Shown here in pieces: positions 6,208-6,922 of a stretch of DNA of 6,922 bases (the first letter of the stretch is position 1; every line of letters starts with the position of its first letter). Location: contig JAOUMF010000107.1 of NCBI GenBank assembly GCA_029881615.1, forward strand, positions 1 to 6,922, written 5' to 3'. The position numbers and the translations under genes were made by a program. Below the pieces are notes generated by a model. The model worked only from the letters and a program-made list of their open reading frames with translations, was not told the DNA's origin and made no database searches. Source of the stretch: Alphaproteobacteria bacterium. GTDB taxonomy: Bacteria > Pseudomonadota > Alphaproteobacteria > UBA8366 > JADFVY01.

Positions 6208-6922
6208 ATGTCCGTCGAACCAGACCAGCAAACATTAGGGATTCTGCGCGACCGCTTCGGCTTCGACGCCTTCCGCCCGGGGCAGGGCGAGGCCATCGGC
6301 GCGCTGCTGGCCGGGCGCAACATGCTGGCGGTCATGCCGACCGGATCGGGCAAGTCGCTGATCTATCAGATCCCGGCCTTGCTGACCGGTGGCTTGACCG
6401 TCGTGGTCTCGCCGCTGGTGGCGCTGATGCAGGACCAGGTGGCGGCGCTGCGGCTGAACGGGGTCGCGGCGGCGACCATAAATTCCTCGATTCCGCGCGA
6501 CGAAAATATAGAGACCTGGAGTAGGGTGCAGGCAGGTGAGGTGACACTTTTATACATGTCGCCGGAACGTTTGATGGATGGGCGCATGATCGCCGCCATC
6601 GGCAAGCTTTCCCCGATGCTGTTCGCCATCGACGAGGCCCATTGCATCTCGCAATGGGGGCCGGCCTTCCGCACCGAATATGCCGATCTCGGAAAACTGC
6701 GCGAGATTTTCCCCGGCGTGCCGATCGCCGCCCTGACCGCCACCGCCGACCAGATCACCCGCGACGATATCGCGGCGCGGCTGTTCGATGGAGACGCGGA
6801 AATCATCGTCACCGGCTTCGACCGGCCGAACCTGACGCTGGCTGTCGAGATGAAGCGGAACTGGAAAAAGCAGATGCTCGATTTCGTCGCCGCCCACCGC
6901 GACGAGGCCGGCGTCGTCTATT
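6208..6922 (+). CDS. recQ: RecQ-family ATP-dependent DNA helicase, N-terminal part (cut by window edge)
   Basis: A 3'-5' DNA helicase involved in recombination and repair. 238 codons are present. The motifs appear in order: motif 0 FGFDAFRPGQGEAI (17-30), Walker A MPTGSGKS (43-50), motif Ia VVVSPLVALMQDQV, motif II DEAH (142-145) with CISQWG, motif III ALTATA (175-180), and GFDRPNL before the second RecA-like lobe, which begins at the edge (AGVVY). The zinc-binding, winged-helix and HRDC regions would be outside the window. The usual QWGHDFRPEY loop reads QWGPAFRTEY here, so this may be a RecQ paralogue and not the canonical protein; the symbol is given at family level. The ATG at 6208 fits the family start, but the ribosome site (GGAG at 6191-6194) is weak and far. 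The upstream 109 bp after the terminator must hold its promoter, and I see no clear boxes there. Confidence 0.93.
   Translation, partial: MSVEPDQQTLGILRDRFGFDAFRPGQGEAIGALLAGRNMLAVMPTGSGKSLIYQIPALLTGGLTVVVSPLVALMQDQVAALRLNGVAAATINSSIPRDENIETWSRVQAGEVTLLYMSPERLMDGRMIAAIGKLSPMLFAIDEAHCISQWGPAFRTEYADLGKLREIFPGVPIAALTATADQITRDDIAARLFDGDAEIIVTGFDRPNLTLAVEMKRNWKKQMLDFVAAHRDEAGVVY

Overview
The window looks like ordinary chromosome from an alphaproteobacterium, perhaps of the Rhodospirillales type. Coding DNA is GC-rich, there are GcvA-like LysR and periplasmic c-type cytochrome genes, and one intergenic region is strikingly AT-rich. The taxonomic call is inference from protein style and composition only. 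I see no tRNA, rRNA, CRISPR array, insertion sequence or phage gene.

Layout. (1) 1-1072, minus: a nearly complete zinc-dependent alcohol dehydrogenase whose last few codons lie beyond the left edge. (2) 1210-2106, plus: a LysR-type regulator of the GcvA-like group, divergent from the dehydrogenase across 137 bp, so a regulator-target pair is plausible. (3) 2161-3036, minus: an exported two-part protein with a short Cys-containing N-terminal domain and a TlpA-like thioredoxin domain (WCAPC). (4) 3198-6018, plus: a three-gene redox operon encoding a membrane-anchored DUF302 protein, an octaheme c-type cytochrome of the tetrathionate reductase (OTR) family, and a four-helix b-type cytochrome. 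It has a near-consensus sigma70 promoter at 3137-3165 and a textbook intrinsic terminator at 6067-6098. (5) 6208 to the right edge, plus: the first 238 codons of a RecQ-family DNA helicase.

The most interesting part is the redox operon with its divergent thioredoxin-like neighbour. The octaheme protein has eight CxxCH motifs, a Sec signal and a C-terminal membrane helix, and its gene overlaps that of the b-type cytochrome. The simplest model is that the b-type cytochrome takes electrons from quinol (or gives them to quinone) and exchanges them with the octaheme protein on the periplasmic side, which then acts on a small sulfur or nitrogen substrate. Family precedent (the Shewanella OTR reduces tetrathionate, nitrite and hydroxylamine in vitro) supports the chemistry in outline, but the physiological substrate cannot be read from the sequence. 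The thioredoxin-like protein could keep heme-binding cysteines reduced or handle thiol/polysulfide chemistry, and DUF302 has no known biochemical function. No gap without a gene exceeds 300 bases.
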